64,000 nucleotides of DNA from Aquitalea sp. LB_tupeE (GTDB lineage: Bacteria > Pseudomonadota > Gammaproteobacteria > Burkholderiales > Chromobacteriaceae). Below are positions 27,646-36,583 of this stretch, piece after piece; position 1 is the stretch's first letter; every line of letters begins with the position of its first letter. Under the pieces are notes generated by a model. The model had not been told where the DNA came from and ran no database searches. It saw only the letters and a list, made by a program, of their open reading frames with translations. Position numbers and translations under genes: made by a program. The stretch is taken from positions 1 through 64,000 of the forward strand of contig NZ_JACAXB010000016.1 of assembly GCF_013391415.1 (NCBI RefSeq), in the 5' to 3' direction.

Positions 27646-28389
27646 TCAGTGTTGCAGGATCTTGGACAGGAACTGGCGAGCACGTTCGGAGCGGGCATTG
27701 ATATCGCCGAAGAAGGCGTCCTTGTCGCAGTCCTCCACGATGGCACCCTTGTCCATGAAGATGACACGATGCGCCACACGGCGGGCAAAGCCCATTTCGT
27801 GGGTGACGCACATCATGGTCATGCCTTCCTGGGCCAGCTCGGTCATCACATCCAGCACTTCGTTGATCATTTCCGGGTCCAGCGCGCTGGTCGGTTCGTC
27901 AAACAGCATGGCAATCGGGTCCATCGCCAGCGCACGGGCAATGGCCACGCGCTGCTGCTGACCACCGGACAACTGGCCGGGGAATTTGTGCGCATGGGCT
28001 TTCAGGCCAACGCGATCCAGCAGCTTCAGGCCCTTGTCGCGTGCTTCTTCCTGGCTGCGACCCAGTACCTTGACCTGGGCAATGGCCAGGTTCTCGGTAA
28101 TGGACAAATGCGGGAACAGCTCGAAGTGCTGGAACACCATGCCGACGCGGCTGCGCAGCTTGGGCAGATCGGTTTTCGGGTCGCCTACCGAGATACCGTC
28201 GACAATGATTTCACCCTTCTGGAAGGGCTCCAGCGCATTGACGCACTTGATAAGGGTCGACTTACCGGAACCGGACGGGCCGCACACCACCACCACCTCG
28301 CCTTTTTTCACGCCAGTGGTGCAATCGGTCAGCACCTGGAAATCGCCATACCACTTGCTTACATTGTTGATGCTAATCATCGCGCTCAT
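27646..28389 (-). CDS. gltL: Glutamate/aspartate ABC transporter ATP-binding protein GltL
   Basis: ATPase of the polar amino acid uptake system, 247 aa. Walker A is GPSGSGKST (~48-56), the signature LSGGQQQR, Walker B MLFDEPTSALD, and the switch His in CVTHEMGFA. The Q-loop reads VFQHFELFPHL, as in GltL/GlnQ. The start chosen (28389) overlaps the gltK stop by ATGA; MISINN at 28380 is the alternative. Last gene of gltIJKL. Confidence 0.93.
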   Translation of the reverse strand: MSAMISINNVSKWYGDFQVLTDCTTGVKKGEVVVVCGPSGSGKSTLIKCVNALEPFQKGEIIVDGISVGDPKTDLPKLRSRVGMVFQHFELFPHLSITENLAIAQVKVLGRSQEEARDKGLKLLDRVGLKAHAHKFPGQLSGGQQQRVAIARALAMDPIAMLFDEPTSALDPEMINEVLDVMTELAQEGMTMMCVTHEMGFARRVAHRVIFMDKGAIVEDCDKDAFFGDINARSERARQFLSKILQH

Positions 28390-29057
28390 ACCGCCAACCT
28401 TTTTTGCAGACGCTTCACGCATTGCGACGCGCCAAAACTGATCACGAAGTATACCGCTCCGGCAAACAGCAGGAATTCATGCGGCAAACCCACGATATCG
28501 CCCTTGGAACGGGCGGTGTTGAGAAAGTCCATCAAGCCTACCGCATACACCAGCGAGGTGTCCTGAAACAGAATGATACTTTGCTGCAACAGCAGCGGCA
28601 TCATTTTGCGAAAGGCCTGCGGCAGGATCACCAGCCGCATGGCCTGGCTGTACGTCATGCCCAGTGCGTAGGCGGCATTGATCTGCCCGCGCGAAATGGA
28701 CTGGATGCCGGCGCGGACGATTTCGGAGAAATATGCCGCCTCGAACATCACGAAGGCCACCAGGCAGGAGGTGAATGCACCGACTGGGGTCAAATCGCCG
28801 GTGATCCAGCTGAGCACCATGGGCACGACCAGGTAGAACCAGGAAATGACCAGCAGCAGGGGGATGGAACGGAAGTAATTGACGTACCACTTGGCCAGCC
28901 GTGACAGCAGCAGGTTGTCCGACAGACGCGCCAGTGCCAGCAGGGTACCCAATACCACCCCGCCGCCCACGGCCATCACCAGCAGTTTGAGCGTCAACGC
29001 CATGCCGTCGGCCAGGCCGGGCAGGGCGGGGATGATCTGACTGAAATCGAGGGCCAT
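28386..29057 (-). CDS. gltK: Glutamate/aspartate ABC transporter permease GltK
   Basis: Inner-membrane permease of 223 aa, His/Glu/Gln/Arg/opine family. It has about five membrane segments and the cytoplasmic EAA loop that contacts the ATPase (GQINAAYALGMTYSQAMRLVILPQ contains it). The YFRSIPLLLVISWFYL stretch is typical of GltK. It overlaps gltL by 4 bp and gltJ by 1 bp. Confidence 0.92.
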   Translation of the reverse strand: MALDFSQIIPALPGLADGMALTLKLLVMAVGGGVVLGTLLALARLSDNLLLSRLAKWYVNYFRSIPLLLVISWFYLVVPMVLSWITGDLTPVGAFTSCLVAFVMFEAAYFSEIVRAGIQSISRGQINAAYALGMTYSQAMRLVILPQAFRKMMPLLLQQSIILFQDTSLVYAVGLMDFLNTARSKGDIVGLPHEFLLFAGAVYFVISFGASQCVKRLQKRLAV

Positions 29058-29800
29058 TATTTGCTACCTCCCATCATGCCGGGAATGCGTACCCGCTTTT
29101 CCACCCAGGCCATGAAGCCCATCAGGCTCATATTGAGGACAAAGTAGATCAGCGTTGCCAGGGTGAAGGCTTCGAAGATGTTGGCGGAAAACTCGGCGGT
29201 CTGCTTGGTTTGCGCCAAGAGCTCCATCAGCCCGATCAGGGACGCCACCGAGGAGTTCTTGAAAATGTTCAGGAACTCGCTGGTGAGCGGCGGGATGATC
29301 ACGCGGAAAGCCTGCGGCAGCAGCACGAAGCGGTAAGCCTGTGCCGTGGTGAAACCCATGGCCAGCGCAGCATTGTTCTGGCCGCGCGACAGGGCCTGAA
29401 TGCCGGTGCGCACCTGTTCGCACACCCGGGCTGCGGTAAACAGCCCCAGGCACACCACCACCGACAGGTAGGCGGAACTTGCCGGGCTGATGCCCTGCTT
29501 GAACCACATTTCCAGCGGCGTGGGCAGCAAGTCCGGCACCAGGAAGTACCAGATGAACAGCTGCACCAGCAGCGGTACGTTGCGGAACAGTTCGACATAG
29601 GCGGTGGCAATGGCGGGCAACAGCTTGCCCGGCAAGGTGCGCATTACGCCCAGTACCGAACCAAGTGCGAGGGCGATGATCCAGCCGGCCAGCGCCACAG
29701 CGATGGTCCAGCCCAGACCGGAGACAAACCAGTTCAGGTAGATTTCGCTGCCGACACCGGTGGACTTGAAGAAAATGCCCCAGTCCCAGTGGTAATTCAT
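29057..29800 (-). CDS. gltJ: Glutamate/aspartate ABC transporter permease GltJ
   Basis: Partner permease of 247 aa. The N-terminal MNYHWDWGIFF is characteristic of GltJ, and VELFRNVPLLVQLFIWYF and the EAA loop (SRGQNNAALAMGFT) follow. The start at 29800 has AGGAG upstream; the frame extends to 29842 without homology. It is separated from gltI by 238 bp containing a strong stem-loop, so it may be transcribed at a lower level than gltI. Confidence 0.92.
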   Translation of the reverse strand: MNYHWDWGIFFKSTGVGSEIYLNWFVSGLGWTIAVALAGWIIALALGSVLGVMRTLPGKLLPAIATAYVELFRNVPLLVQLFIWYFLVPDLLPTPLEMWFKQGISPASSAYLSVVVCLGLFTAARVCEQVRTGIQALSRGQNNAALAMGFTTAQAYRFVLLPQAFRVIIPPLTSEFLNIFKNSSVASLIGLMELLAQTKQTAEFSANIFEAFTLATLIYFVLNMSLMGFMAWVEKRVRIPGMMGGSK

Positions 29801-29990
29801 GTTTTTCTCCTGATGCAAGCAGACGCAAGCGCCCGCTGCCAACAGCAGCGTGCCTCCCGTTCACGGGAAACACGGGCAGTTGGATGAAGTCCCTGCCTGC
29901 CATTGGGCAGACAGCAAAGGCAGATGCACCGCCGCCTCCCGTGTTGCCGTTATAGCTGTTGGCACGATGGGAAAACAGGCAGGCAGCAAT

Positions 29991-30012
29991 TGAGCCGGCA
30001 TCTGCCGGCTCA
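29991..30012 (-). promoter_or_regulatory. Intercistronic stem-loop between gltI and gltJ
   Basis: TGAGCCGGCA and TGCCGGCTCA pair perfectly around two bases, 27 bp past the gltI stop. No T run follows on the minus strand. It may stabilise the gltI transcript end or attenuate read-through to gltJKL, as often seen after abundant binding-protein genes. Confidence 0.55.
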
Positions 30013-30038
30013 TCATCTGCACTACAGGAAGGAATCGC

Positions 30039-30938
30039 TTATTCGGCGGCCTTGTCGGTCGGCTTGGCGATCAGTTCCTTCACCACTTCGGACATCGGGA
30101 AATTCAGGTTCAGGCCCTTGGGCGGAACCGGGCTGGTGAACCACTTGGCGTAGATCTTGTTCACTTCGCCGGACTTGTAGGTGGCCTTGATGGCATCGTC
30201 CACTACCTTCTTGAAGGCAGCGTCGTCTTTGCGCAGCATGCAGCCGTAGATTTCGAAGGACTGCGGCTTGCCGGTCACCACCCAGTTGGCGGGGTTCTTG
30301 GCCTTGGCCATTTCACCGTACAGCAGGGCGTCGTCCATCATGAAGGCAACGGCACGGCCGGATTCCAGCATCAGGAAGGATTCACCATGGTCCTTGGCGG
30401 AGATGATGTTCATGCCCAGTTGCTTGTCGGCATTCATGGCCTTGAGCAGACGCTCGGAGGTGGTACCGGCGGTGGTGACCACGTTCTTGCCCTTGAGGTC
30501 GGCAAAGTCTTTCACGCCCGAAGTCTTGGCGGTGAGCAGACGGGTGCCGATTTCAAAAATGCCTACCGAGAAGGCTACTTGCTTCTGGCGTTCCACGTTA
30601 TTGGTGGTGGAACCACATTCCAGATCGACAGTACCGTTTTGTACCAGCGGAATACGGGTTTGCGAGGTCACCAGATTGTATTTGACCTGCAGGTTCGGCA
30701 TTTTCAGCTCTTTCTTCACTTCTTCGACAACCTTGTTGGCCAGGTCTACCGAGTAGCCAATGGGCTTCTGGTTATTGTCGTAGTAGGAGAAAGGAATGGA
30801 TGCGTCACGGTTGCCCAGCACGATGACACCGGTTTCCTTGATTTTCTTCAGGGTGCCGGTCAGTTCGGCAGCCATGGCCGGGGTGCTGGCCAGAGCGGCC
30901 AGGGTTGCTGCGCAAATGAGACGGGTGCAAAGCTTCAT
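30039..30938 (-). CDS. gltI: Glutamate/aspartate periplasmic binding protein GltI
   Basis: Substrate-binding protein of 299 aa. The signal peptide covers ~1-23 (LICAATLAALASTPAMA). The SBP_bac_3 domain follows, with GNRDASIPFSYYD, the ligand-contact region VQNGTVDLECGSTTNN, and KDHGESFLMLESGRAVAFM. It is collinear with E. coli GltI. First gene of gltIJKL; the upstream 333-bp space probably contains its promoter. Confidence 0.93.
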   Translation of the reverse strand: MKLCTRLICAATLAALASTPAMAAELTGTLKKIKETGVIVLGNRDASIPFSYYDNNQKPIGYSVDLANKVVEEVKKELKMPNLQVKYNLVTSQTRIPLVQNGTVDLECGSTTNNVERQKQVAFSVGIFEIGTRLLTAKTSGVKDFADLKGKNVVTTAGTTSERLLKAMNADKQLGMNIISAKDHGESFLMLESGRAVAFMMDDALLYGEMAKAKNPANWVVTGKPQSFEIYGCMLRKDDAAFKKVVDDAIKATYKSGEVNKIYAKWFTSPVPPKGLNLNFPMSEVVKELIAKPTDKAAE

Positions 30939-31271
30939 AATCAGTTTCTCCTGGGGTCCTTGATCGATTCACTGCCCTCAGCCTGAAGGCCGCAGGCACT
31001 GCTGTTATAGGCTGGATTATCCAGCGGCAGGAATACGCTTGTGACTGGCGGGTACTTGCGGCAAACCCCCGTTTGCCATCCCGTCAGCCCGTCACGGGCC
31101 TCCTGCTTACAGTCACCGCCTCTTGCAATGGGCGGCTCTCCCTGTATTTATCCCCCCGTATTGGTCGGGGGTGAAAAGTTTGCGATTCTGCTGCCAGTGG
31201 CCGACAGAATGCAAGTGGCACTGCAACAAGGGCTGCTTGCAGCAGCCCTTGTGTCAACTTGTTGCGACAGT
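30939..31271. other. Intergenic region upstream of gltI
   Basis: No gene is seen. The right end holds the rsmA terminator (31228-31250). A GC-rich hairpin lies at 31153-31171 (CCCCCG / CGGGGG, 7-nt loop). The gltI promoter must lie to the left part, but I cannot place it with confidence. Confidence 0.4.
31228..31250 (-). terminator. Terminator after rsmA
   Basis: AAGGGCTGCT and AGCAGCCCTT form a perfect 10-bp stem with a 3-nt loop, followed on the minus strand by TTGTTG. It lies 21 bp past the rsmA stop. Confidence 0.65.
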
Positions 31272-32045
31272 TCAGCCAGACAGCCGGTTCGCCATCCGGA
31301 CAAAATCTTCCACGCTCAGGTTTTCCGGCCGTAGGCCCGGGTCTATGCCCAGCGCTTCGAAATCGGCCAGTTCCAGCACGCCCTTGAGATTGTTGCGCAA
31401 GGTCTTGCGACGTTGGGAGAAGGCCTTGGTGACCAGTTCTTCCAGCTGCTGCTCGTCCTTGGCCACACCACAACGGCCCGGTGCCGGAATCATGCGTACC
31501 ACGGCGGAGTCCACCTTCGGCGGCGGCCAGAAGGCATCCGGTGGGACATTCAGCACCAGTTCCATTTCAAAGCGGTACTGCAGCATCACCGTCAGGCGGC
31601 CAAAATCTGCCGTTGAAGGTTCGGCCAGCATGCGGTCCACCACCTCTTTTTGCAACATGAAATGCATGTCGGTGACACGCTGGCCAAAGCTGGCCAGGTG
31701 AAACAGCAGCGGGGTGGAGATGTTGTAGGGCAGGTTGCCGACAATCTTGAACGCGCCATCGGTAATGGAGCCGAAGTCAAACTTGAGCGCATCGCCTTCG
31801 TGGATGGTCAGGCGTTCCGGCGGGAATTCCTTCTTCAGCCGGGCAATGATGTCGCGGTCGATTTCTGCCACATGCAGATGGGGCAGGCGGTCCAGCAGCG
31901 GCTTGGTGATGGCCCCCAGGCCGGGGCCGATTTCGATGACCACATCGTCCGGCTGCGGATTGACCGAATGCACGATGTTTTCAATCACGCTGGCGTCTTG
32001 CAGGAAGTTCTGGCCAAAGCGTTTGCGGGGAATATGTTGGCTCAT
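31272..32045 (-). CDS. rsmA: 16S rRNA (adenine(1518)-N6/adenine(1519)-N6)-dimethyltransferase
   Basis: KsgA/RsmA dimethylates two adjacent adenines in the 3' hairpin of 16S rRNA. It is 257 aa. [11 protein letters not shown] starts the family core. The SAM motif is [12 protein letters not shown], and the catalytic NLPYNIS motif follows (~113-119). VDSAVVRM and [13 protein letters not shown] complete it. The open frame runs far upstream, but homology and the overlap logic put the start at 32045. Confidence 0.96.
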   Translation of the reverse strand: MSQHIPRKRFGQNFLQDASVIENIVHSVNPQPDDVVIEIGPGLGAITKPLLDRLPHLHVAEIDRDIIARLKKEFPPERLTIHEGDALKFDFGSITDGAFKIVGNLPYNISTPLLFHLASFGQRVTDMHFMLQKEVVDRMLAEPSTADFGRLTVMLQYRFEMELVLNVPPDAFWPPPKVDSAVVRMIPAPGRCGVAKDEQQLEELVTKAFSQRRKTLRNNLKGVLELADFEALGIDPGLRPENLSVEDFVRMANRLSG

Positions 32046-32116
32046 GGAAGCTCTTGATAAGTAATGGCGGAATTGTAAACCCTCAGGAGCGGCCAGCGCC
32101 AACCTCTTGCTTCTAC

Positions 32117-32527
32117 TCAGACCAAGGCCACCACGCCCCAGGCCAGCACCAGATAACGCGCAGCCTTGCCCACGGTCAGCCACAACAGGCTGGCAAGCCA
32201 GGGCAAACGCAACCAGCCGGCCGCCAGCGGCAGGGCGTCTCCGATGACCGGAGCCCAGGACAGCACCAGCACGGCGGGGCCAAAGCGGGCAAACCAGCGC
32301 TCCAGTCTTGGTGACAGTTCCTTGCGCGGGGCGCGATAGCCCAGCCACAGGCTGGTGGCGCTGCCTGCGGTATTGGCCAGGGTGGCCAGCAATAGTGCAG
32401 GCCATAGCCAGTCCGGCCATTTGTACAGAAAGGCAGCCAGTACCACTTCGGAATTGCCGGGCAGGATGGTGGCGGATGTAAACGCGGAAACCACCAGTCC
32501 GCCCAGGGCCAGCCAGACAGCCTGCAT
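32117..32527 (-). CDS. YqaA-like (DedA/VTT-domain) membrane protein
   Basis: Small inner-membrane protein of 136 aa. It has the SNARE-associated/DedA-like motif [19 protein letters not shown] near the N-terminus and a [17 protein letters not shown] segment, both typical of YqaA. Function is unknown; relatives act in membrane lipid or stress homeostasis. Its ATG overlaps the cyaY stop by one base (TGATG), indicating coupling. Confidence 0.85.
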   Translation of the reverse strand: MQAVWLALGGLVVSAFTSATILPGNSEVVLAAFLYKWPDWLWPALLLATLANTAGSATSLWLGYRAPRKELSPRLERWFARFGPAVLVLSWAPVIGDALPLAAGWLRLPWLASLLWLTVGKAARYLVLAWGVVALV

Positions 32528-32847
32528 CAGATGTCCAGTTCCAGATCCGGCTCGCCACAAGCCTCGGCAATGGCGGTTTTCAGTGTGCTGAAAAATTCGG
32601 CACCGTCACGGGTAGCCAGCCACTGGCCGTCCTTGAAGGCAAAGTGATAACCGCCGCTTTTGGCGGCAATCCACAATTCCTGATTGGCCGCATGACGGTT
32701 CACTACGATCTTGCCGCCGTCGTCGAACTCGATTTCCAGCACATTGCCATTGGTGACAAAGTCGGCATCCAGCCCGGCGTCGTCAATGGCATCTTCGATA
32801 CGGCTGAAAATGTGGTCGGTCACATCCAGAAATTCGCTTTCGTTCAT
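32527..32847 (-). CDS. cyaY: Iron-sulfur assembly regulator CyaY (frataxin)
   Basis: Bacterial frataxin of 106 aa, an iron-binding modulator of IscS. An acidic N-terminal helix ([21 protein letters not shown]) is followed by the beta sheet with [20 protein letters not shown] and [13 protein letters not shown]. It is followed directly by the yqaA-like gene and is divergent from the small lipoprotein gene. Confidence 0.93.
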   Translation of the reverse strand: MNESEFLDVTDHIFSRIEDAIDDAGLDADFVTNGNVLEIEFDDGGKIVVNRHAANQELWIAAKSGGYHFAFKDGQWLATRDGAEFFSTLKTAIAEACGEPDLELDI

Positions 32848-32910
32848 GTCGTCTCTTCCTTGAATTGCGGTGTGCTAGACTGCCGATTTTGCCACATCGG
32901 ACTACATTTC

Positions 32911-33054
32911 ATGCTGCGAACCCTGTTTACCTGTGTTGCGCTGAGTCTTGTCGTGACTGCCTGCGGCTACAAGGGCAACCTGTTTCTTCCGAAACAACAG
33001 ACCGGCCATGCCCAGGCATCCGCCCCGGCTGCACAAGCGCGCACGGCACCGTAA
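32911..33054 (+). CDS. Small LptM-like lipoprotein
   Basis: Forty-seven residues with a lipoprotein signal peptide (LFTCVALSLVVTAC, lipid-modified C18) followed by GYKGNLFLP. This matches the pattern of the short lipoproteins often encoded just before lysA and now called LptM in E. coli, where it assists LptD assembly. The remaining tail is Ala/Gln-rich. Here hisC, not lysA, comes next. Divergent from cyaY, as is common for this family. Confidence 0.75.
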   Translation: MLRTLFTCVALSLVVTACGYKGNLFLPKQQTGHAQASAPAAQARTAP

Positions 33055-33229
33055 TACCCGGCTTTGCAGTTTTTTACCTGGCGGCCTGCCTGTACCGGCA
33101 AAGCCGCCGCTAGACTGCATGGCCGTTGAAACCGGCTTAGCCGATTGCTTGCTATCCTTAGCAGACAAGCTGATTTGTTCAGCACAGGAAGACCTCTAGA
33201 ATGGGCTGCCCGAAGGACGAAAATCTGCC

Positions 33230-34330
33230 ATGACCCGTTTTGCCCGCCATCTGGAACACCACACCATCGTCAACCCGTTTCCCGGCATCGTGAAACTGGA
33301 AACGGCCTTGGGCCACCGTATCAAGACCCGTATCGGCTCCAATGAAAGCCTGCCGGACCCGGTATCGCCGCTGGCCGGAGAGCTGGGCAAGGCGCTGGCG
33401 GAAATGGCCAGACTGTATCCGGACCCGTACGCACATGCCTTGCGCGAACGCGCGGCAAAACTCAATGGCGTGAGCCCGGATGAGGTACTGTTCGATACCG
33501 GTGCTGACAGCCTGATCCTTTTGGCGCTGCGGCTGACCTGTAATCCGGGTGATGCCGTGGTCACCACTGCGGGTACTTATCCCACCTTCCGCTACTTTGC
33601 CGAAGGGGTGGGGGCACGGGTGCTGGAGGTACCGTATTGCCAGCGCGGCCAGCACTTGCAGCCCGACCTGGCACGACTGGCGGAAGTCGCCCGTGCCGAG
33701 CATGCCTCGGTACTGTATCTGGCCAATCCGGACAACCCCACCGGCCACTACTGGCAGGCGGAAGACATCCGTACCCTGCGGGCTGCCCTGCCGCCCCACA
33801 CCCTGCTGCTGCTGGATGAGGCTTATGTCGACTTCTGTACCGATGCCGCCGATGCACCGCCCGCGGGCATCCTGCCGCATACGCTGCGCCTGCGCACCCT
33901 GTCCAAGGCCTATGCGCTGGCCGGCCTGCGGGTAGGCTTTGCCATTGCCAGTGCCGACATCATTGCCAAGGCCGACCAGATCCGCCCGCAATACGCGCTG
34001 TCCAGCATTGCCCAGGCGGCCGCCCAGATCGTGCTGGATGACCCGGACTATGCCCGCAAGCTGGTGGCACAAACCATCACCCTGCGCCATCACCTCAGCC
34101 ATGCGCTGTACGACCAAGGCCTGACACCACTGCCGTCGCACACCAATTTTGTTTGCGTGGCCTACCCGGATACCTTGCAGGCCGAGGCCATCCAGCGCCA
34201 TCTGCTGCAAAGCGGGGTGGCCATCCACCGCCCGCAACACCCGGCGGTGCGCCACATGCTGCGCATCACCGCCCATCCGCAGGCTACCAGTGCGCGGGTA
34301 CTGGCCGCGCTGGCCGGTCAGCTGGACTAA
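33230..34330 (+). CDS. hisC: Histidinol-phosphate aminotransferase
   Basis: PLP aminotransferase of 366 aa that converts imidazole acetol phosphate to histidinol phosphate. IGSNESLPDP binds substrate near the N-terminus. YLANPDNPTGHY and LLLDEAYVDF are class I/II motifs, and the PLP lysine is K226 in LRTLSKAYALAGLRVG. It stands alone rather than in a his operon, so a broader aromatic aminotransferase role is possible. Confidence 0.9.
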   Translation: MTRFARHLEHHTIVNPFPGIVKLETALGHRIKTRIGSNESLPDPVSPLAGELGKALAEMARLYPDPYAHALRERAAKLNGVSPDEVLFDTGADSLILLALRLTCNPGDAVVTTAGTYPTFRYFAEGVGARVLEVPYCQRGQHLQPDLARLAEVARAEHASVLYLANPDNPTGHYWQAEDIRTLRAALPPHTLLLLDEAYVDFCTDAADAPPAGILPHTLRLRTLSKAYALAGLRVGFAIASADIIAKADQIRPQYALSSIAQAAAQIVLDDPDYARKLVAQTITLRHHLSHALYDQGLTPLPSHTNFVCVAYPDTLQAEAIQRHLLQSGVAIHRPQHPAVRHMLRITAHPQATSARVLAALAGQLD

Positions 34331-34367
34331 TACCGGCAATACCGCACACCTTGTCTTGTCAGCCCAC

Positions 34368-34393
34368 AGCCACCGCCAGCCGGTGGCTTTTTT
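34368..34393 (+). terminator. Terminator after hisC
   Basis: AGCCACCG and CGGTGGCT pair around a 5-nt loop and are followed by five T residues, 37 bp past the hisC stop. Confidence 0.85.
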
Positions 34394-34525
34394 GTGCCCA
34401 GACCCATACAGGGTGCGCGGCATCCCATCGCTGTCTTCTAGCCAGTTTCATCGTCCGGCTGTGGAACCTTGGTGCCTGCAAGCTATCCATCCACACATCA
34501 TAAATATTCCAGCAGGAGCACACCC

Positions 34526-34789
34526 ATGCCGTTTACCGCGGAGGAACGCCAGCAACTGCTTGCACTCAAGGGTGTTGGCCCGACAGTCATCGCTCGCCTG
34601 GAACAGATCGGCTTCAGCAGTCTGAGTCAGCTGGCGAACCAGGACGCCTCCGACATCACCTGGCAAGTAGCGCAAGCACTTGGCTCCAGTTGCTGGCATA
34701 ACAGCCCGCAAGCACGGCAGGCCATCACCAGCATCATCACACTGGCGCGGGAACAGCTTCGCGCCAATTCCGGAAAGGAAGCAGAATGA
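34526..34789 (+). CDS. Small helix-hairpin-helix protein
   Basis: Protein of 87 aa with a DNA-binding-type helix-hairpin-helix: LLALKGVGPTVIARLEQIGF (~11-30), followed by SLSQLANQDASDIT. This resembles stand-alone HhH proteins of unknown function. CAGGAG lies upstream of the ATG. Its stop overlaps the start of the VOC gene by 4 bp, so the two are co-translated. Confidence 0.7.
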   Translation: MPFTAEERQQLLALKGVGPTVIARLEQIGFSSLSQLANQDASDITWQVAQALGSSCWHNSPQARQAITSIITLAREQLRANSGKEAE

Positions 34790-35178
34790 AATTTGCCTAC
34801 ACCATTGTTTATGTGGCGGATGTCGCCGGTTCACTGACATTTTTTGAAACGGCATTCGGCTTCTCGCGGCGCTTTCTCAGCCCGGAAGGCGACTATGGTG
34901 AGCTGGATACCGGCGACACCACTCTGTCCTTTGCCAGCCAGGCGCTGGCGCTGAGTAATCATCCCGCAGGCTTTCGCTTTGCCGATGAGGGTGCGCTGCC
35001 ACTGGGGGTAGAAATCGCCCTGGCAACGGATGATGTCGCGGCTGCACATCAGGCCGCACTGGCAGCCGGTACCTGCGAACTGGCGGCACCACAGATCAAA
35101 CCCTGGGGCCAGACGGTGTCTTTCCTGCGCTGTCCGGACGGCATGCTGCTGGAGTTGTGCAGCCCGTTGGCACACTGA
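34786..35178 (+). CDS. VOC-family (glyoxalase/bleomycin-resistance-like) protein
   Basis: Single vicinal-oxygen-chelate domain of 130 aa. It begins FAYTIVYVADVAGSLTFFETAFGF and ends QTVSFLRCPDGMLLELCSP, with the metal-binding Glu in the last strand. The first-strand metal His of true glyoxalase I is a Tyr-type position here, so catalytic function is uncertain. Co-translated with the HhH gene. Confidence 0.82.
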   Translation: MKFAYTIVYVADVAGSLTFFETAFGFSRRFLSPEGDYGELDTGDTTLSFASQALALSNHPAGFRFADEGALPLGVEIALATDDVAAAHQAALAAGTCELAAPQIKPWGQTVSFLRCPDGMLLELCSPLAH

Positions 35179-35356
35179 CAAGGCCCCTGCAAACATCTGC
35201 TGTACTTCCGCCACATGCTGCATTGCGACAAGAACCGTGCAGTCGCTGCCGGTAAAAATACTTCGGATAAAGAGATGGAACTTGAAACCGGGCTGGCTTT
35301 GACGGATTCTCCCTGTCTATATTGACAACTCGGGGTCGAGATGGCGGAGAAATGGC

Positions 35357-35725
35357 ATGAATCTAGAAGATGCCCTACTGCTGCATTTTGAAATGAAACT
35401 GCAATTGCGCATGGCCATGCTGGAAGGCAGACAGCTGGACTGCGCGCAGATTGCAGATGACTGCGGCTGCGAACTGGGGCGCTGGCTACAGGAAGAAGGG
35501 CGGGTTAACTGCTGTCAGTATGCAGCCTACCAGCAACTGGTGGAGAACCACCGCGAATTCCATCGGGAAGCGGCACGGGTGGCGGAACTCATCAATCGGG
35601 GAGAGTTTGCGGCCGCCAGCGAAGCACTGGCGGTCGGGCCATCACACTACAGCCGCTTGTCGTCTGCAGTGGGCAGCGGCATTGCCGAACTGCGCAAGCG
35701 ACTGTTCCAGCAATTCAGCCACTAA
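35357..35725 (+). CDS. Stand-alone CZB-domain (chemoreceptor zinc-binding) protein
   Basis: Protein of 122 aa that fits the CZB pattern. H10 lies in LLLHFEMKLQLR, C38 in CELGRWL, and H65 and H69 in NHREFH. These form the His3-Cys zinc site known from Helicobacter TlpD and E. coli DgcZ. Normally the domain is attached to a chemoreceptor or cyclase; here it is alone. A zinc or hypochlorous-acid sensing role is inferred from the family. GGAG lies eight bases upstream of the ATG. No chemotaxis gene is adjacent. Confidence 0.75.
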   Translation: MNLEDALLLHFEMKLQLRMAMLEGRQLDCAQIADDCGCELGRWLQEEGRVNCCQYAAYQQLVENHREFHREAARVAELINRGEFAAASEALAVGPSHYSRLSSAVGSGIAELRKRLFQQFSH

Positions 35726-35740
35726 CACAGTGTGGCTGGC

Positions 35741-36583
35741 TCAGAAGCGGCGCGCTTGCGGGCCAGGCAGTTCGATGATTTTCCAGCCTTCATTACGCTC
35801 ATCGAAAAAGTGGATGACGGAGTCCACCGAAACCGTCTGGATGCGGTCGTTATAACGCAATTCGTTAGGATGATCGTCAAATGCCACATTGGCCTTGAAC
35901 ATGCGGCCACCCAGCCGGGTCATGGGGCCGATATTCATTTCACTTGGCTGATATCCGTTCAGCTTCAGCCACATCTGCGCCTGCTCACGACTACTGATAC
36001 GTGTTTCGGTGGTGGAAGCCGCTGCCAGCGTTTCCAGTACCCAGGTATTGGAATTTTCGTAGCGCGTGGAGAAGGGGTAGGCCACCATGTTGTAACGAGG
36101 CGTGTGCAGGGCGCGCAAGGGGCGGCCGGCCTGCAGCTTCGGCAACAAACGGTCAACTACTGCCGGCGGCGGTATCAGCAGCACGGCATCGAAGCGGTAC
36201 ATATCATCCAGGAAGAAATTGCCCAGACCCTCGTACCACAAGTCGGAGCGATCGGTTCCACAGTCGTTCAGCAAATGCGCCACACGCCAGCGCCCGCCGC
36301 TTTCCGGGCGGAACATGATGCCAAAATGCGTATAGCGCAGGCCGTATTTGGACAAATCCTGCCCCATGCGCCCCACCACCACCACATTGCTGCCCGTTTC
36401 ATTCAGCTTGGTCTGCAATTGTTCGGCAGTTTGCATGGCCAGCCGGAAGGTTTCCGGGGTCAGCGGTTTTTCTTCACAGGCCTGGCCGGCATGGGCCAGC
36501 AAAGGCAGACAGAACGCTGCGGCCTGCAGCCATTTCCAGCAAGTTTCACGACGGGACACGGCTATGCTCCAGCAGGGTTTCAC
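35741..36583 (-). CDS. DUF2145-family exported protein
   Basis: Exported protein of 280 aa (signal peptide through about residue 34, ending LLAHAG). Conserved-looking blocks are YTHFGIMFRP (H86), VAHLLNDCGT (H103, C108), LWYEGLGNFF, and TRYENSNTWVLE. The spacing of His and Cys resembles a permuted papain-like (NlpC/P60 or YiiX) site, but this is inference. The start overlaps the upstream exported gene by 38 bp; a GTG at 36559 is another possible start. Confidence 0.7.
   Translation of the reverse strand: MKPCWSIAVSRRETCWKWLQAAAFCLPLLAHAGQACEEKPLTPETFRLAMQTAEQLQTKLNETGSNVVVVGRMGQDLSKYGLRYTHFGIMFRPESGGRWRVAHLLNDCGTDRSDLWYEGLGNFFLDDMYRFDAVLLIPPPAVVDRLLPKLQAGRPLRALHTPRYNMVAYPFSTRYENSNTWVLETLAAASTTETRISSREQAQMWLKLNGYQPSEMNIGPMTRLGGRMFKANVAFDDHPNELRYNDRIQTVSVDSVIHFFDERNEGWKIIELPGPQARRF

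Noticed and set aside
31272-32570. Long N-terminal extension of RsmA (432 codons)
   Set aside because: The extra 175 codons overlap the yqaA-like gene in another frame and are not RsmA-like.
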